NCBI GenBank assembly: GCA_017854585.1
Contig: JAFMHK010000008.1
Location: forward strand, 26,561 to 63,185
Length of the DNA: 36,625 nucleotides
Direction: 5' to 3'
Origin: Paracoccaceae bacterium
GTDB lineage: Bacteria > Pseudomonadota > Alphaproteobacteria > Rhodobacterales > Rhodobacteraceae
A program made the position numbers and the translations under genes. Position 1 is the stretch's first letter; every line of letters begins with the position of its first letter. The notes below the pieces were generated by a model, which searched no databases, was not told the origin of the DNA, and was given only the letters and a program-made list of their open reading frames with translations. Of the stretch, positions 25,290 through 34,147 are shown piece by piece.

Positions 25290-27308
25290 GTGGATATCGC
25301 CGCCCTTGCCGCCCGAAACCCCGACCACTGGCGCCGCGCCGCCTGCATCCGCACCCTGACACTGGATGCGGTCGATGCTGCCAATTCCGGCCATTCCGGC
25401 ATGCCCATGGGCATGGCAGACGTCGCGACGGTCCTTTACGAAAAGCACCTGAGCTTCGATGCATCAGCGCCGGACTGGCCCAATCGCGACCGGTTCATCC
25501 TGTCGGCTGGCCACGGGTCCATGCTGCTGTATTCGCTGCTGCACCTGACCGGCTACGCCGATATGACGCTTGAGCAGATCAAGAACTTCCGCCAACTGGG
25601 CGCGATCACTGCGGGCCATCCCGAATTCGGTCATGCCAGTGGCATCGAAACCACGACCGGTCCGCTGGGTCAGGGCATCGCCAATGCCGTCGGCTTCGCG
25701 ATGGCCGAGGAATCGCTCAGGGCCCGCTGGGGCGCCAAGGTCATCGATCACTACACATGGTGCATCGCCGGTGACGGTTGTCTGATGGAAGGTCTTAGCC
25801 ACGAGGCGATCGGACTGGCCGGACGGCATGAGCTGTCGCGCCTGATCGTGCTGTGGGACAACAACGGCATCACCATCGACGGCACGGTCGACATTGCCGA
25901 CCGCACCGACCAGATGGCCCGCTTTGCGGCGTCCGGCTGGGATGTGTTCGAATGCGACGGCCACGACGCCGCCGATATCGATCGGGCGCTGACGGCCGCA
26001 AAGGCCTCGGCCCGACCCGCGATGGTGGCGTGCAAGACCCATATCGCACTTGGCTCGGCCGCGCAGGATACGCCCAAGGGCCACGGCGCCCTGACCGGTG
26101 CCCAGATGGTCGGCAACACCAAGGCCGCCTATGGTTGGCAATACGGCCCGTTCGAAATTCCCGCCGACCTGAAATCCCAATGGGAGGCGATCGGTCGCCG
26201 GGGCCAGCCCACCCGCGAGGCGTGGGAGGTCGATTTCGCAATGCTCTCGACAAACAAGCAGGCCGAATTTACCCGCAGCTTCGCGGGCGACATGCCCCGA
26301 AAACTCTCGGCCACCATCAAGGCGTTGAAGAAACAGATTTCCGAGGGTGCGCCCAACGTCGCCACCCGCAAGGCCAGCGAAATGGCGCTGGAGGTCATTA
26401 ACCCGATCATCGGCGAAACCATCGGCGGATCGGCCGACCTGACCGGGTCCAACAACACCTTGACCAAGGGTCTTGGCGTCTTCTCGCCCGAGGACCGCAA
26501 GGGCCGTTACGTGCATTACGGCATCCGCGAACACGGGATGGCGGCGGCGATGAACGGCATGGCGCTGCATGGTGGCGTGCGTCCCTATGGCGGCACGTTC
26601 ATGTGCTTCACCGATTACGCCCGTCCGTCGATGCGTCTGTCTGCCCTGATGGGGCTTTCCGTGCAGTATGTCATGACGCATGACAGCATCGGTCTGGGCG
26701 AAGACGGCCCGACCCACCAGCCGGTCGAACATCTGGCCATGCTGCGCGCCACACCCAACACGCTGGTTTTCCGCCCCGCCGATGCCGTGGAAACCGCCGA
26801 AGCGTGGGAGGTTGCACTCAGCCAGAAATCCACGCCATCGGTGCTGGCACTCAGCCGGCAGAACCTGCCGACGGTCCGCATCGAACACAAGAACAAGAAC
26901 ATGGTGGAAATGGGCGCCTATGTGCTGGCCGATGCCGACGGAAAACGTCAGGCGATTCTGATGGCGACAGGCTCCGAGGTGTCCATCGCCATGGCCGCGC
27001 GCGACCTGTTGCAGGCCGAAGGGATCGGCACCCGTGTCGTCTCCATGCCCTGCTGGGAGCTGTTCGAGGATCAAGACGAGGCCTACCGCCGCCGTGTCCT
27101 GCCCGGCGGCCCTGTCCGGGTCGCGGTCGAGGCCGCAATCCGCTTTGGCTGGGATCGCTGGTTGTTCGGCGAACGCGGCAAGCGCGAGAAATCGGGCTTT
27201 GTCGGCATGCATGGATTTGGTGGATCGGCCCCGGCCGAAGACCTCTATGCTGATTTCGGCATCACCGCCGAGGCCGTAGCCGACAAGGCCAAATCACTGC
27301 TGAAGTAA
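25290..27308 (+). CDS. tkt: Transketolase
   Basis: This TPP enzyme transfers two-carbon units between sugar phosphates in the pentose phosphate pathway. The 672-residue product has the N-terminal [15 protein letters not shown], the TPP motif [10 protein letters not shown] with [11 protein letters not shown], the acid/Arg region [13 protein letters not shown], and the phosphate-binding [19 protein letters not shown]. The start is a GTG with AAGGA 11 bases upstream; no in-frame ATG lies nearer the conserved N-terminus. It opens the central-carbon block, but a minus-strand gene separates it from gap. Confidence 0.97.
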   Translation: MDIAALAARNPDHWRRAACIRTLTLDAVDAANSGHSGMPMGMADVATVLYEKHLSFDASAPDWPNRDRFILSAGHGSMLLYSLLHLTGYADMTLEQIKNFRQLGAITAGHPEFGHASGIETTTGPLGQGIANAVGFAMAEESLRARWGAKVIDHYTWCIAGDGCLMEGLSHEAIGLAGRHELSRLIVLWDNNGITIDGTVDIADRTDQMARFAASGWDVFECDGHDAADIDRALTAAKASARPAMVACKTHIALGSAAQDTPKGHGALTGAQMVGNTKAAYGWQYGPFEIPADLKSQWEAIGRRGQPTREAWEVDFAMLSTNKQAEFTRSFAGDMPRKLSATIKALKKQISEGAPNVATRKASEMALEVINPIIGETIGGSADLTGSNNTLTKGLGVFSPEDRKGRYVHYGIREHGMAAAMNGMALHGGVRPYGGTFMCFTDYARPSMRLSALMGLSVQYVMTHDSIGLGEDGPTHQPVEHLAMLRATPNTLVFRPADAVETAEAWEVALSQKSTPSVLALSRQNLPTVRIEHKNKNMVEMGAYVLADADGKRQAILMATGSEVSIAMAARDLLQAEGIGTRVVSMPCWELFEDQDEAYRRRVLPGGPVRVAVEAAIRFGWDRWLFGERGKREKSGFVGMHGFGGSAPAEDLYADFGITAEAVADKAKSLLK

Positions 27309-27315
27309 GGCCCCC

Positions 27316-27346
27316 GTCACCAGCCGCCGCGCGGGCGGTTGGTGAC
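27316..27346 (+). terminator. Strong hairpin after tkt, without T tract
   Basis: A 13-bp stem (27316-27328 with 27334-27346, one G-T pair, 5-base loop) starts 7 bp past the tkt stop. There is no run of T's, so it would be a Rho-type or 3'-end protecting hairpin rather than a classic intrinsic terminator. Confidence 0.5.
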
Positions 27347-27467
27347 CATGCCCGAACCGATCCGGGTCAGCGAACGCCCGAAAAACCCGCCTGCAGCCGA
27401 CAACGTTGATCACCTTTGCCCCCACATGATGACGCGCCGCCGAAACCCGGACAGGGGAATCTGCGTG

Positions 27468-28421
27468 TCAGTGCCCGGCCGTCTTCGCCGCGCCGAACAG
27501 GGCCATGGTCCCCGACACCAACGGGAGCAGCAACAGGCCCAGAAACAGTCCGAGAATACCGTCGATCACCGCCTTGATCGTCCATGCGCCCATCCCGCCA
27601 TCGCCCGCCAGATGCGCTAGCCCGTCAATCATATCCTCGGGCGCGTGCCAGCCCATCTCGGCCATACCGTGCACGATGATGGAGCCACCGACCCAAAGCA
27701 TCGCCGCCGTGCCCACGATGGTCAGCGCACGCAGGAAGCCGGGCATGCCACGCACGACCCCCTCGCCGATCTTCCGCGTCGCGCCGAGCCGTCCGTTCGA
27801 GGCCATGTGAAGCCCGACATCATCCGCCTTCACGATCAGCGCCACCGCGCCGTAGACCATGATGGTGATGGCGATCCCCACAATCGCCAAGGCCGCCCCC
27901 CGGAACCACACGTTATCGGTTTCGAGCGCCGACAGCGCGATGGTCATGATCTCGGCCGAGAGGATGAAATCGGTCTTGATCGCGCCCTTGACCTTCTGTT
28001 CCTCCAGATGCGCGGTGTCGGCGCCCGACGATTTCTTCTTGGTCGCCTCCTCCACATCCGAATGGTGCGGCGACAGCCAATGCCAGACCTTCTCGGCCCC
28101 TTCGAAGCACAGGTAGGCCCCGCCAAGCATCAGAAGCGGCGGGATCGCCCAGGGCGCGAAGCTTGACAACAGCAGGGCAGCCGGCAGCAAGATCACCAGC
28201 TTGTTGAAGATCGACCCGCGCGCGATCCGCCAGACGATCGGCAACTCGCGCTTGGCCTCGAACCCGTGGACGTATTTGGGGGTCACGGCGGCGTCGTCGA
28301 TCACGGCACCAGCAGCCTTGGCACCCGCCTTGGTGGCTTGGCCGATGACATCGTCGACAGAGGCGGCGGCGACCTTCGCGATTGCCGCCACATCATCCAG
28401 CAGCGCCAGTAATCCACTCAT
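27468..28421 (-). CDS. DUF808 family inner-membrane protein
   Basis: The 317-residue protein matches the DUF808 (E. coli YedI) pattern: MSGLLALLDDVAAIAKVAAASVDDV at the start in short form, DDAAVTPKYVHG, RELPIVWRIARGSIFNKLVIL, the AYLCFEGAEKVWHWL segment, IKTDFILSAEIMTIAL, and PLVSGTMALFGAAKTAGH. About six membrane segments are visible. The family has no established function. ATG 28421 matches the family start; the frame allows 28493 but that is not family-like. It is a monocistronic gene between tkt and gap. Confidence 0.9.
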   Translation of the reverse strand: MSGLLALLDDVAAIAKVAAASVDDVIGQATKAGAKAAGAVIDDAAVTPKYVHGFEAKRELPIVWRIARGSIFNKLVILLPAALLLSSFAPWAIPPLLMLGGAYLCFEGAEKVWHWLSPHHSDVEEATKKKSSGADTAHLEEQKVKGAIKTDFILSAEIMTIALSALETDNVWFRGAALAIVGIAITIMVYGAVALIVKADDVGLHMASNGRLGATRKIGEGVVRGMPGFLRALTIVGTAAMLWVGGSIIVHGMAEMGWHAPEDMIDGLAHLAGDGGMGAWTIKAVIDGILGLFLGLLLLPLVSGTMALFGAAKTAGH

Positions 28422-28478
28422 CTTGCAGCCCCATCTGTTGCGTGACGCACAATACCCTTCCGGCATCATGCGGCAAGC

Positions 28479-28511
28479 CGTTAGGGCTAACACCCAATGT
28501 TTTCGCTAACA
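28479..28511. promoter_or_regulatory. Two tandem TGTTA-n4-TAACA-type dyads before gap (1)
   Basis: CGTTAGGGCTAACA (28479-28492) and TGTTTTCGCTAACA (28498-28511) are two near-palindromes 19 bp apart, upstream of the first gap gene. Each has at most two departures from TGTTA-n4-TAACA. A perfect form stands before the second gap gene at 30016. Such sites resemble LacI-family operators of central-carbon regulators like CceR of Rhodobacter, as I recall them. Confidence 0.5.
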
Positions 28512-28600
28512 TCCGAAAATTGCGTCACTTTTTGACTTTTGATTCTCGGTATCCTTTTGTATGCCAATTGCAGAAACGCCTGATTGAGGAACCTCTGCCA

Positions 28601-29605
28601 ATGACCGTCACCATCGGTATCAACGGATTCGGACGCATCGGGCGTTGCACCCTCGCCCACATCGCGGAAAGCGCCCGCAATGATGTGCAGGTCATCAAGA
28701 TCAACGCAACAGGCCCTATCGCCACCAACGCGCACCTGTTGAAATACGACAGCGTCCATGGTCGCTTTCCCGGCGAGATTCGCGTCAACGGCAACACGCT
28801 TGATCTGGGCCGTGGCCCGATGCAGGTGATGTCGACCTACGATCCGCATCAACTGGATTGGGAGGGGTGCGACGTCGTTCTGGAATGCACCGGGAAGTTC
28901 AACAACCGCGATGCGGCGGCGGTGCACCTGACACGCGGCGCCAAGCGTGTTCTGGTCTCGGCACCTGCCAAGAACGCGGACAAGACTATCGTCTATGGCG
29001 TCAATCACCGGCAATTGCTCGACACCCACCATGTCGTGTCGAACGGGTCGTGCACCACGAACTGCCTTGCCCCGCTTGCCAAGGTCCTGAACGACAGCGT
29101 CGGGATCGAACGTGGCATCATGACCACGATCCATTCCTACACCGGCGACCAGCCGACGCTGGACCGCCGCCATGATGACCTCTACCGCGCCCGCGCCGCC
29201 GCCATGGCGATGATCCCAACCTCCACCGGGGCCGCCAAGGCGCTGCGGGAGGTGCTGCCAGAACTCGACGGCAAGTTGGACGGCACCGCCCTGCGCGTCC
29301 CAACCCCCAATGTCTCCGCCGTCGATCTGACGTTCGAGGCCGGGCGCGAAACATCGGTTGAGGAAATTAACGCAATCGTCGCCTCGGCCGCCGCCGGGCA
29401 CATGGGTAGCGTGCTGGCCTATGATCCCGAAGCAAAGGTGTCCATCGACTTCAATCACACCACCTATTCCTCGATCTTCGCGCCGGACCAGACCAAGGTG
29501 GTTGGCGGGCGCACGGTGCGTGTGCTTGCATGGTACGATAATGAATGGGGCTTTTCGGCGCGCATGGCTGATGTGGCCGGCGCGATGGGGCGGTTGTTGC
29601 ACTGA
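28601..29605 (+). CDS. gap: Glyceraldehyde-3-phosphate dehydrogenase, paralogue 1 (probably NADP-accepting)
   Basis: This 334-residue enzyme converts glyceraldehyde-3-phosphate to 1,3-bisphosphoglycerate. It has [10 protein letters not shown], the catalytic SNGSCTTNC (C151), HSYTGDQ, and WYDNEWGF. At the cofactor site residue 36 is Ala (KINATGP) where NAD enzymes carry Asp. The two residues equivalent to the Leu-Pro pair at 187-188 of the Bacillus enzyme are Arg-Arg (R189, R190). Both changes favour NADP, as in gluconeogenic or Calvin-type GAPDH. The start at 28601 has TGAGGA 10 bases upstream. A terminator follows. Cofactor use is inference from residues. Confidence 0.95.
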   Translation: MTVTIGINGFGRIGRCTLAHIAESARNDVQVIKINATGPIATNAHLLKYDSVHGRFPGEIRVNGNTLDLGRGPMQVMSTYDPHQLDWEGCDVVLECTGKFNNRDAAAVHLTRGAKRVLVSAPAKNADKTIVYGVNHRQLLDTHHVVSNGSCTTNCLAPLAKVLNDSVGIERGIMTTIHSYTGDQPTLDRRHDDLYRARAAAMAMIPTSTGAAKALREVLPELDGKLDGTALRVPTPNVSAVDLTFEAGRETSVEEINAIVASAAAGHMGSVLAYDPEAKVSIDFNHTTYSSIFAPDQTKVVGGRTVRVLAWYDNEWGFSARMADVAGAMGRLLH

Positions 29606-29632
29606 CCTTAGCGGGATGATTGTGAACCGAAC

Positions 29633-29658
29633 GGCCTGCCCTTTGGGCGGGCCTTTTT
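29633..29658 (+). terminator. Intrinsic terminator of gap (1)
   Basis: GGCCTGCCC (29633-29641) pairs with GGGCGGGCC (29645-29653) with one G-T pair and a 3-base loop, followed by five T's. It lies 28 bp past the stop and makes the first gap gene a separate unit. Confidence 0.85.
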
Positions 29659-29834
29659 CTTGTGCCAAAGCATCGCCGGTTGCCAGATGATCCGGAAAGC
29701 GCGCGCCAGTGCCCTACGGACCGGTGTGGCGCCGTCGACGCCACCGCAACACCATGACAGGTGTGATGGCGATCCCTCTGGCAGGCGGCCGCCCTGTCGC
29801 CTACCCTTGCAACATCCGACAGCGAGGCCGCGCC

Positions 29835-29978
29835 ATGACCGACAAGATCGCCCTGTTCCTTGCCTTCGCCATCGTCGCGATCTTCGTCGGGGATGCCCTG
29901 TTTTTCGGCGGAACGTTGCCGCTGACGCTTGGGCGGCATTTCGTGGACCTTCTCAATCTTGTGGCCTTCTGGCGCTAA
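29835..29978 (+). CDS. Small membrane protein between the two gap genes (47 aa)
   Basis: The 47-residue product begins MTDKIALFLAFAIVAIFVGD, a single membrane helix, then FFGGTLPLTLGRHFVDLL and ends AFWR. GAGG lies 8 bases before the ATG at 29835; a longer open frame upstream is not needed. I recall similar short proteins ending in AFWR in other Rhodobacteraceae, so it is likely conserved. Function is unknown; it might be an inner-membrane microprotein. Confidence 0.7.
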   Translation: MTDKIALFLAFAIVAIFVGDALFFGGTLPLTLGRHFVDLLNLVAFWR

Positions 29979-30015
29979 CCCCTTCCCATCTTGTCGTGCG
30001 GACGTTAGAAGCTTA

Positions 30016-30029
30016 TGTTACCGCTAACA
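30016..30029. promoter_or_regulatory. Perfect-arm TGTTACCGCTAACA dyad before gap (2)
   Basis: The 14-bp site has perfect TGTTA and TAACA arms around CCGC, extended to 16 bp by flanking A and T. It lies 74 bp before the second gap gene. A related half-site, TGTTA at 30064-30068, follows. The two sites before the first gap gene are of the same type, so the genes may share a regulator. Confidence 0.55.
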
Positions 30030-30102
30030 TGAACCGAGCCGCGAAAGATCGCGCCCGTCGCGATGTTAGCTGTTACAGTCAGGCATCTGCGTGGAGGGGA
30101 TT

Positions 30103-31107
30103 ATGACGGTCAAGGTAGCCATCAACGGATTTGGACGTATCGGGCGCAATGTATTGCGCGCGATCATTGAAAACGGGCGCACGGACATCGAGGTCGTGGC
30201 CATCAACGACCTTGGCCCGGTGGAAACGAACGCCCACCTGCTGCAGTATGACAGCGTGCACGGACGCTTTCCCGCCACTGTCACCACCACCGACAACAGC
30301 ATCGACGTCGGCCGCGGCCCCATCGCCGTCACGGCGATCCGCAACCCGGCCGACCTGCCATGGGCCCATGTGGATATCGTGCTGGAATGCACCGGCATCT
30401 TCACCTCCAAAGAACAATGCCGGGCCCATCTGGACAACGGCGCCAGCCGCGTCCTGATCTCAGCCCCGGGCAAGGATGCGGACGCGACCATCGTCTATGG
30501 TGTCAACCATGACGTGCTGGACGCCAGCAAGATCATCGTCTCCAACGCGTCATGCACGACCAATTGTCTGGCCCCCGTCGCAAAGGTGCTGAATGACGCC
30601 ATCGGGATTAAACGCGGGTTCATGACGACGATCCACAGCTACACCGGCGACCAGCCAACCTTGGACACCATGCACAAGGATCTCTATCGCGCGCGCGCCG
30701 CAGCCCTCAGCATGATCCCGACGTCGACCGGCGCAGCCAAGGCCGTGGGTCTGGTTTTGCCGGAACTGAACGGCAGGCTCGATGGCGTCGCGATCCGGGT
30801 TCCAACCCCCAATGTCAGCGTCGTCGACCTGACCTTCGAGGCGAACCGCGACACTACGGTGGAAGAAATCAACGCCGCGATTCGCGCCGCCGCCACCAAC
30901 GGCCCGCTCAAGGGCATCTTGGGTGTGACCGATGCACCGCTGGTGTCCTCGGACTTCAACCACGACCCGCATTCGTCGATCTTCGCGACCGACCAGACCA
31001 AGGTCATGGACGGCAACATGTGCCGCATCTTGTCATGGTATGACAACGAGTGGGGCTTTTCCAACCGTATGGCCGACACCGCAGTGGCCATGGGCAAATA
31101 CCTGTGA
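30103..31107 (+). CDS. gap: Glyceraldehyde-3-phosphate dehydrogenase, paralogue 2 (NAD type)
   Basis: This second GAPDH, also 334 residues, has the same catalytic features ([18 protein letters not shown] with C151, [15 protein letters not shown]). It keeps the NAD-selective aspartate (AINDLGP, D36) and has Thr-Met at 189-190. It is thus most likely the glycolytic, NAD-dependent form. GGAGGGGA precedes ATG 30103. pgk lies 170 bp downstream, past an inverted-repeat terminator. Confidence 0.96.
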   Translation: MTVKVAINGFGRIGRNVLRAIIENGRTDIEVVAINDLGPVETNAHLLQYDSVHGRFPATVTTTDNSIDVGRGPIAVTAIRNPADLPWAHVDIVLECTGIFTSKEQCRAHLDNGASRVLISAPGKDADATIVYGVNHDVLDASKIIVSNASCTTNCLAPVAKVLNDAIGIKRGFMTTIHSYTGDQPTLDTMHKDLYRARAAALSMIPTSTGAAKAVGLVLPELNGRLDGVAIRVPTPNVSVVDLTFEANRDTTVEEINAAIRAAATNGPLKGILGVTDAPLVSSDFNHDPHSSIFATDQTKVMDGNMCRILSWYDNEWGFSNRMADTAVAMGKYL

Positions 31108-31128
31108 TGCGCGGAACTTCCGGGATTT

Positions 31129-31200
31129 GAGTATTTGAACCAAGAAAAAGCCGGCATTTTTAGGCAAATTGTGCCGGCCTTTTTCTTGGTTCAAATACTC
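31129..31200. terminator. Long inverted-repeat bidirectional terminator between gap (2) and pgk
   Basis: A near-perfect 28/29-bp inverted repeat (31129-31156 with 31172-31200, one bulged base, 15-base loop) has a CCGGC-rich top and five or more A's or T's in the arms. It can end transcription of gap in either direction. Its right arm is part of the dispersed repeat at 31178-31211. Confidence 0.7.
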
Positions 31201-31211
31201 TCGCCGGAGGC
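31178..31211 (-). repeat. Dispersed intergenic repeat, second full copy
   Basis: Read on the minus strand it begins GCCTCCGGCGAGAGTATTTG and ends in CCAAGAAAAAGG, aligning without gaps to the copy at 10589-10622 (GCCTCCGGCGGGGATATTTT...CCAGAAGAAGG). Here it is built into the terminator stem upstream of pgk. Confidence 0.6.
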
Positions 31212-31277
31212 TTCAACCCTCTGCCGAAAAGCATCCATCGTGGTATCAACCCGACAACACCGACCCCGGAGGCGACG

Positions 31278-32456
31278 ATGACCTGGAAAACCCTCGACGA
31301 CATGGACCTTGCCGGCAAGATCGTGCTGACCCGTGTCGATATCAACGTGCCCCTTGATGGTGACCGCGTCACCGACACCACCCGGATCGATCGGATCGTG
31401 CCCACCGTGCGCGATATCCTTGCCGAGGGCGGCACCCCGGTTCTGCTGGCCCATTTCGGGCGGCCCAAGGGCAAAGCCGTCCCCGAGATGTCGTTGCGGA
31501 TCATCTTGCCCGCGCTGCAGGCCGCATTGGGTGCACCGGTCCGGTTCGTCGAACATCCCGACCGCGCAACACTGGACGGGATGAAGGGACAGATCATCGT
31601 GTTGGAGAACACGCGCTTCACCCCAATGGAGGAGGCGAATGACCCAAGAATGGCGCAGTTCCTTGCGACACTTGGCGACGTCTATTGCAACGATGCGTTT
31701 TCGGCCGCCCACCGGGCCCACGCCTCGACCGAGGGTGTCGCCCATCTGCTGCCGTCTTGCGCCGGTCGCCTGATGGCCGAGGAATTGGGCGCACTGGAGA
31801 AGGCCTTGGGTGCGCCAGAACGCCCCGTGGTGGCCGTTGTCGGCGGGGCCAAGGTTTCCACCAAGCTTGATCTGCTTGGCAATCTGATCCGCAAGGTCGA
31901 TATTCTTGTCATCGGCGGCGGCATGGCAAACACGTTCCTTGCCGCGCAGGGCATCGATGTGGCGCAATCGCTTTGCGAACATGATCTTGCCGATACGGCC
32001 CGCAAGATCGCCGCCAATGCCGGTGAAGCCGGCTGCCAGATCATGCTCCCGCAAGATGTTGTCGTGGCCCGTGAATTCAAGGCTGGGGCCGAGACTGAAA
32101 CCGTGGCCGTGGACGCCGTGCCCGCCGGGACCATGATCCTTGATGCCGGGCCCACGAGCGTGGCCGATATCATCGCGGCGTTCGCGCGTGCCAGAACACT
32201 TATCTGGAACGGCCCGCTCGGCGCATTCGAGATCCCGCCGTTCGATGCCGCGACGAAGGCCGCGGCGCGCGCTGCGGCCAATCTGACCGCCGCAGGCAAG
32301 CTGATCAGTGTGGCGGGCGGCGGCGATACCGTGGCCGCCCTGAATCAGGCGGGAGTGGCTGACCGGTTCACGTATATCTCGACCGCAGGCGGCGCGTTTC
32401 TGGAATGGATGGAAGGCAAGACCCTGCCCGGTGTCGCGGCGCTGGAGCAAAGCTAG
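31278..32456 (+). CDS. pgk: Phosphoglycerate kinase
   Basis: Pgk makes ATP and 3-phosphoglycerate from 1,3-bisphosphoglycerate. The 392-residue product is of normal length with [22 protein letters not shown], the substrate loop [29 protein letters not shown], the [14 protein letters not shown] nucleotide strand, WNGPLGAFE, and the GGGDTVAAL loop. GGAGG precedes ATG 31278. It belongs to the glycolysis block with gap upstream and aldolase downstream. Confidence 0.97.
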   Translation: MTWKTLDDMDLAGKIVLTRVDINVPLDGDRVTDTTRIDRIVPTVRDILAEGGTPVLLAHFGRPKGKAVPEMSLRIILPALQAALGAPVRFVEHPDRATLDGMKGQIIVLENTRFTPMEEANDPRMAQFLATLGDVYCNDAFSAAHRAHASTEGVAHLLPSCAGRLMAEELGALEKALGAPERPVVAVVGGAKVSTKLDLLGNLIRKVDILVIGGGMANTFLAAQGIDVAQSLCEHDLADTARKIAANAGEAGCQIMLPQDVVVAREFKAGAETETVAVDAVPAGTMILDAGPTSVADIIAAFARARTLIWNGPLGAFEIPPFDAATKAAARAAANLTAAGKLISVAGGGDTVAALNQAGVADRFTYISTAGGAFLEWMEGKTLPGVAALEQS

Positions 32457-32579
32457 CCGGATCGGAAAGTTGCGCCGCTTGCCGACAGTGACACCTGTCG
32501 ACCGGCTCCCTTGGCCAAACCGAACCGCGGTCGCGCACATTCCCGTCGACTGTTTGCGCCACCATGATTGATTGCTTGG

Positions 32580-32610
32580 GTTGGCTTGCCTAATGACAGG
32601 GCAAGCCAAC
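32580..32610 (+). promoter_or_regulatory. 11-bp perfect hairpin just upstream of fba
   Basis: GTTGGCTTGCC (32580-32590) and GGCAAGCCAAC (32600-32610) pair perfectly with a 9-base loop, 21 bp before the aldolase start. No T tract follows, so it is not an intrinsic terminator. It would lie in the 5' leader or promoter and could be an operator or a structure controlling translation. Confidence 0.5.
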
Positions 32611-32631
32611 ATCACGCAGGACCCATGAACC

Positions 32632-33522
32632 ATGACGCATCAGGCAATGACCGAACAAATGACCAACGGCGCCGGCTTCATCGCGGCCTTGGATCAGTCG
32701 GGTGGATCGACGCCCAAGGCGCTGCGTCTTTATGGGATAACAGAAGGGTCATGGGCCGACGACGCCCAGATGTTCGACATGATCCATGCCATGCGCGCGC
32801 GGATCGCGCAGGCACCTGCCTTCACCGGTGACAAGGTGATCGGCGCGATCTTGTTCGAGCAGACGATGGAACGCGAAATTGGCGGCAAGCCGTCGGCAAG
32901 GTTCCTGTGGGAGGATCGGCGGGTGGTTCCCTTCCTCAAGATCGACAAGGGCCTGCAGGACCCCGCCAGTGGGGTGCGCTTGCTCAAGGACATGCCGGGA
33001 CTGGATCAGGTGCTGGACCGCGCCGTGGCCCATGGCATGTTCGGCACCAAGGCCCGTTCGGTCATCGATGCCGCCAACCCGCAAGGCATTTCCGATGCCG
33101 TGGCACAGCAGTTTGCCTACGGCGCGCAGGTATTGGCCAAGGGGTTGATGCCGATCCTCGAACCCGAAGTGACCATTACCGCGCCCGACAAGGCGGCGGC
33201 AGAGGCGATGTTGCTGACGGCGATCCAAAAGAACCTTGACCTGCTGCCAACGGGCCACCGTGTGATGCTCAAGCTGACCTTGCCGGAACAGCCCGATCTC
33301 TATGCGCCGCTGGTCGATGACCCGCGCGTGATGCGTGTGGTGGCCTTGTCCGGCGGCTATGATCGCGCCGAGGCGACCCGGCGTCTGGCTCAGAACCACG
33401 GCGTCATCGCCAGCTTCTCGCGCGCCCTGACCGAAGGGTTGTCCGTCAATCAGACCGAAGCGGAATTCAACGCCACGCTGGCCGCCACGATCGACAGCAT
33501 CTACGCTGCATCGATTACCTGA
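32632..33522 (+). CDS. fba: Class I fructose-bisphosphate aldolase
   Basis: This Schiff-base aldolase splits fructose-1,6-bisphosphate into two trioses. The 296-residue product has the FIAALDQSGGSTPKAL start, GAILFEQTMEREIGGKPSARFLWE in short form, VVPFLKIDKGL, LMPILEPEVTI, the Schiff-base lysine region HRVMLKLTLPEQ (K214), and VVALSGGYDR. It is of the metal-independent type. AGGA stands 11 bases before ATG 32632; an in-frame ATG five codons later is possible. A clear terminator follows. Confidence 0.93.
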   Translation: MTHQAMTEQMTNGAGFIAALDQSGGSTPKALRLYGITEGSWADDAQMFDMIHAMRARIAQAPAFTGDKVIGAILFEQTMEREIGGKPSARFLWEDRRVVPFLKIDKGLQDPASGVRLLKDMPGLDQVLDRAVAHGMFGTKARSVIDAANPQGISDAVAQQFAYGAQVLAKGLMPILEPEVTITAPDKAAAEAMLLTAIQKNLDLLPTGHRVMLKLTLPEQPDLYAPLVDDPRVMRVVALSGGYDRAEATRRLAQNHGVIASFSRALTEGLSVNQTEAEFNATLAATIDSIYAASIT

Positions 33523-33586
33523 CCGCGCCCCGCGTCTGGACGGCCAAGTTACCTCTGGCAACGGAGCCTCAGGAACAAAGAGGATC

Positions 33587-33618
33587 AGCGCGCCGCGTTT
33601 CGCATCGGCGCGCTTTTT
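33587..33618 (+). terminator. Intrinsic terminator of fba
   Basis: AGCGCGCCG (33587-33595) and CGGCGCGCT (33606-33614) form a perfect 9-bp stem with a 10-base loop and run into five T's (33614-33618). It stands 65 bp past the aldolase stop and before ftsB. Confidence 0.87.
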
Positions 33619-33712
33619 GATTCGCGGGGGATTCCCTTTTGCCGGACGATGTGCGAATCTGTCGTTTGCAGCCGTCCGACAGAGGTGGCGCTGATTGAAG
33701 GCAAGGAACGCG

Positions 33713-34006
33713 ATGTCGCGCAAACGCTCTCTTACCGGGCTGGGTCTGACCGTGATGTTGTTGTGCATCGCGGCGTCGTTCACGTTCACAGCCGTGCAAG
33801 GCAATCATGGCCTTTTCCGGCGCATTCAGGTGCAGGCCGAGGTCGACCGCCTTAGCCTTGAACTGGCTGCCATTGAAACCCAGACCACGCGAATGGAGAT
33901 CATGACCCGACGGCTCAGCGACGCCTATCTGGATCTTGATCTTCTGGACGAACAGGCCCGCAGCGTGCTGGGCTATGTTCGCGCCGACGAGATCGTCCTG
34001 CCCTGA
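33713..34006 (+). CDS. ftsB: Septum formation initiator family protein (FtsB/DivIC)
   Basis: The 97-residue protein has a short basic N-terminus, one membrane helix (GLGLTVMLLCIAASFTFTAV), and a coiled coil (RRIQVQAEVDRLSLELAAIE) with a short periplasmic C-terminal part. This is the FtsB topology; FtsB links FtsL and FtsQ in the divisome. AAGGA precedes ATG 33713. Its position just before pdhA is a common alphaproteobacterial order, where fba, ftsB and pdhA often stand together (recollection). Confidence 0.85.
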   Translation: MSRKRSLTGLGLTVMLLCIAASFTFTAVQGNHGLFRRIQVQAEVDRLSLELAAIETQTTRMEIMTRRLSDAYLDLDLLDEQARSVLGYVRADEIVLP

Positions 34007-34110
34007 AATCGCCGCGCAAGCCGATGATTGCGGTCTTGCTCTGGGCGCATGACCCCGCGTCATATTTGCCGGGTGCAAAGACGCGCTGGCTCTGGTAACA
34101 AATAGTTCAA

Positions 34111-34123
34111 CGTTAAACTAACG
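34111..34123. promoter_or_regulatory. CGTTAAACTAACG palindrome before pdhA
   Basis: A 13-bp palindrome with 3-base centre lies 24 bp before the pdhA start, near a TGGTAACAAAT stretch. It is similar to the gap-gene dyads but with a spacer one base shorter. It may be a related operator or part of the promoter. Confidence 0.3.
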
Positions 34124-34147
34124 ATCCTGGCGGAAGGAAGCCAACCC

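Noticed and set aside
25464..27212. 582-codon minus-strand frame opposite tkt
   Set aside because: Antisense shadow of transketolase, with no recognisable motif.
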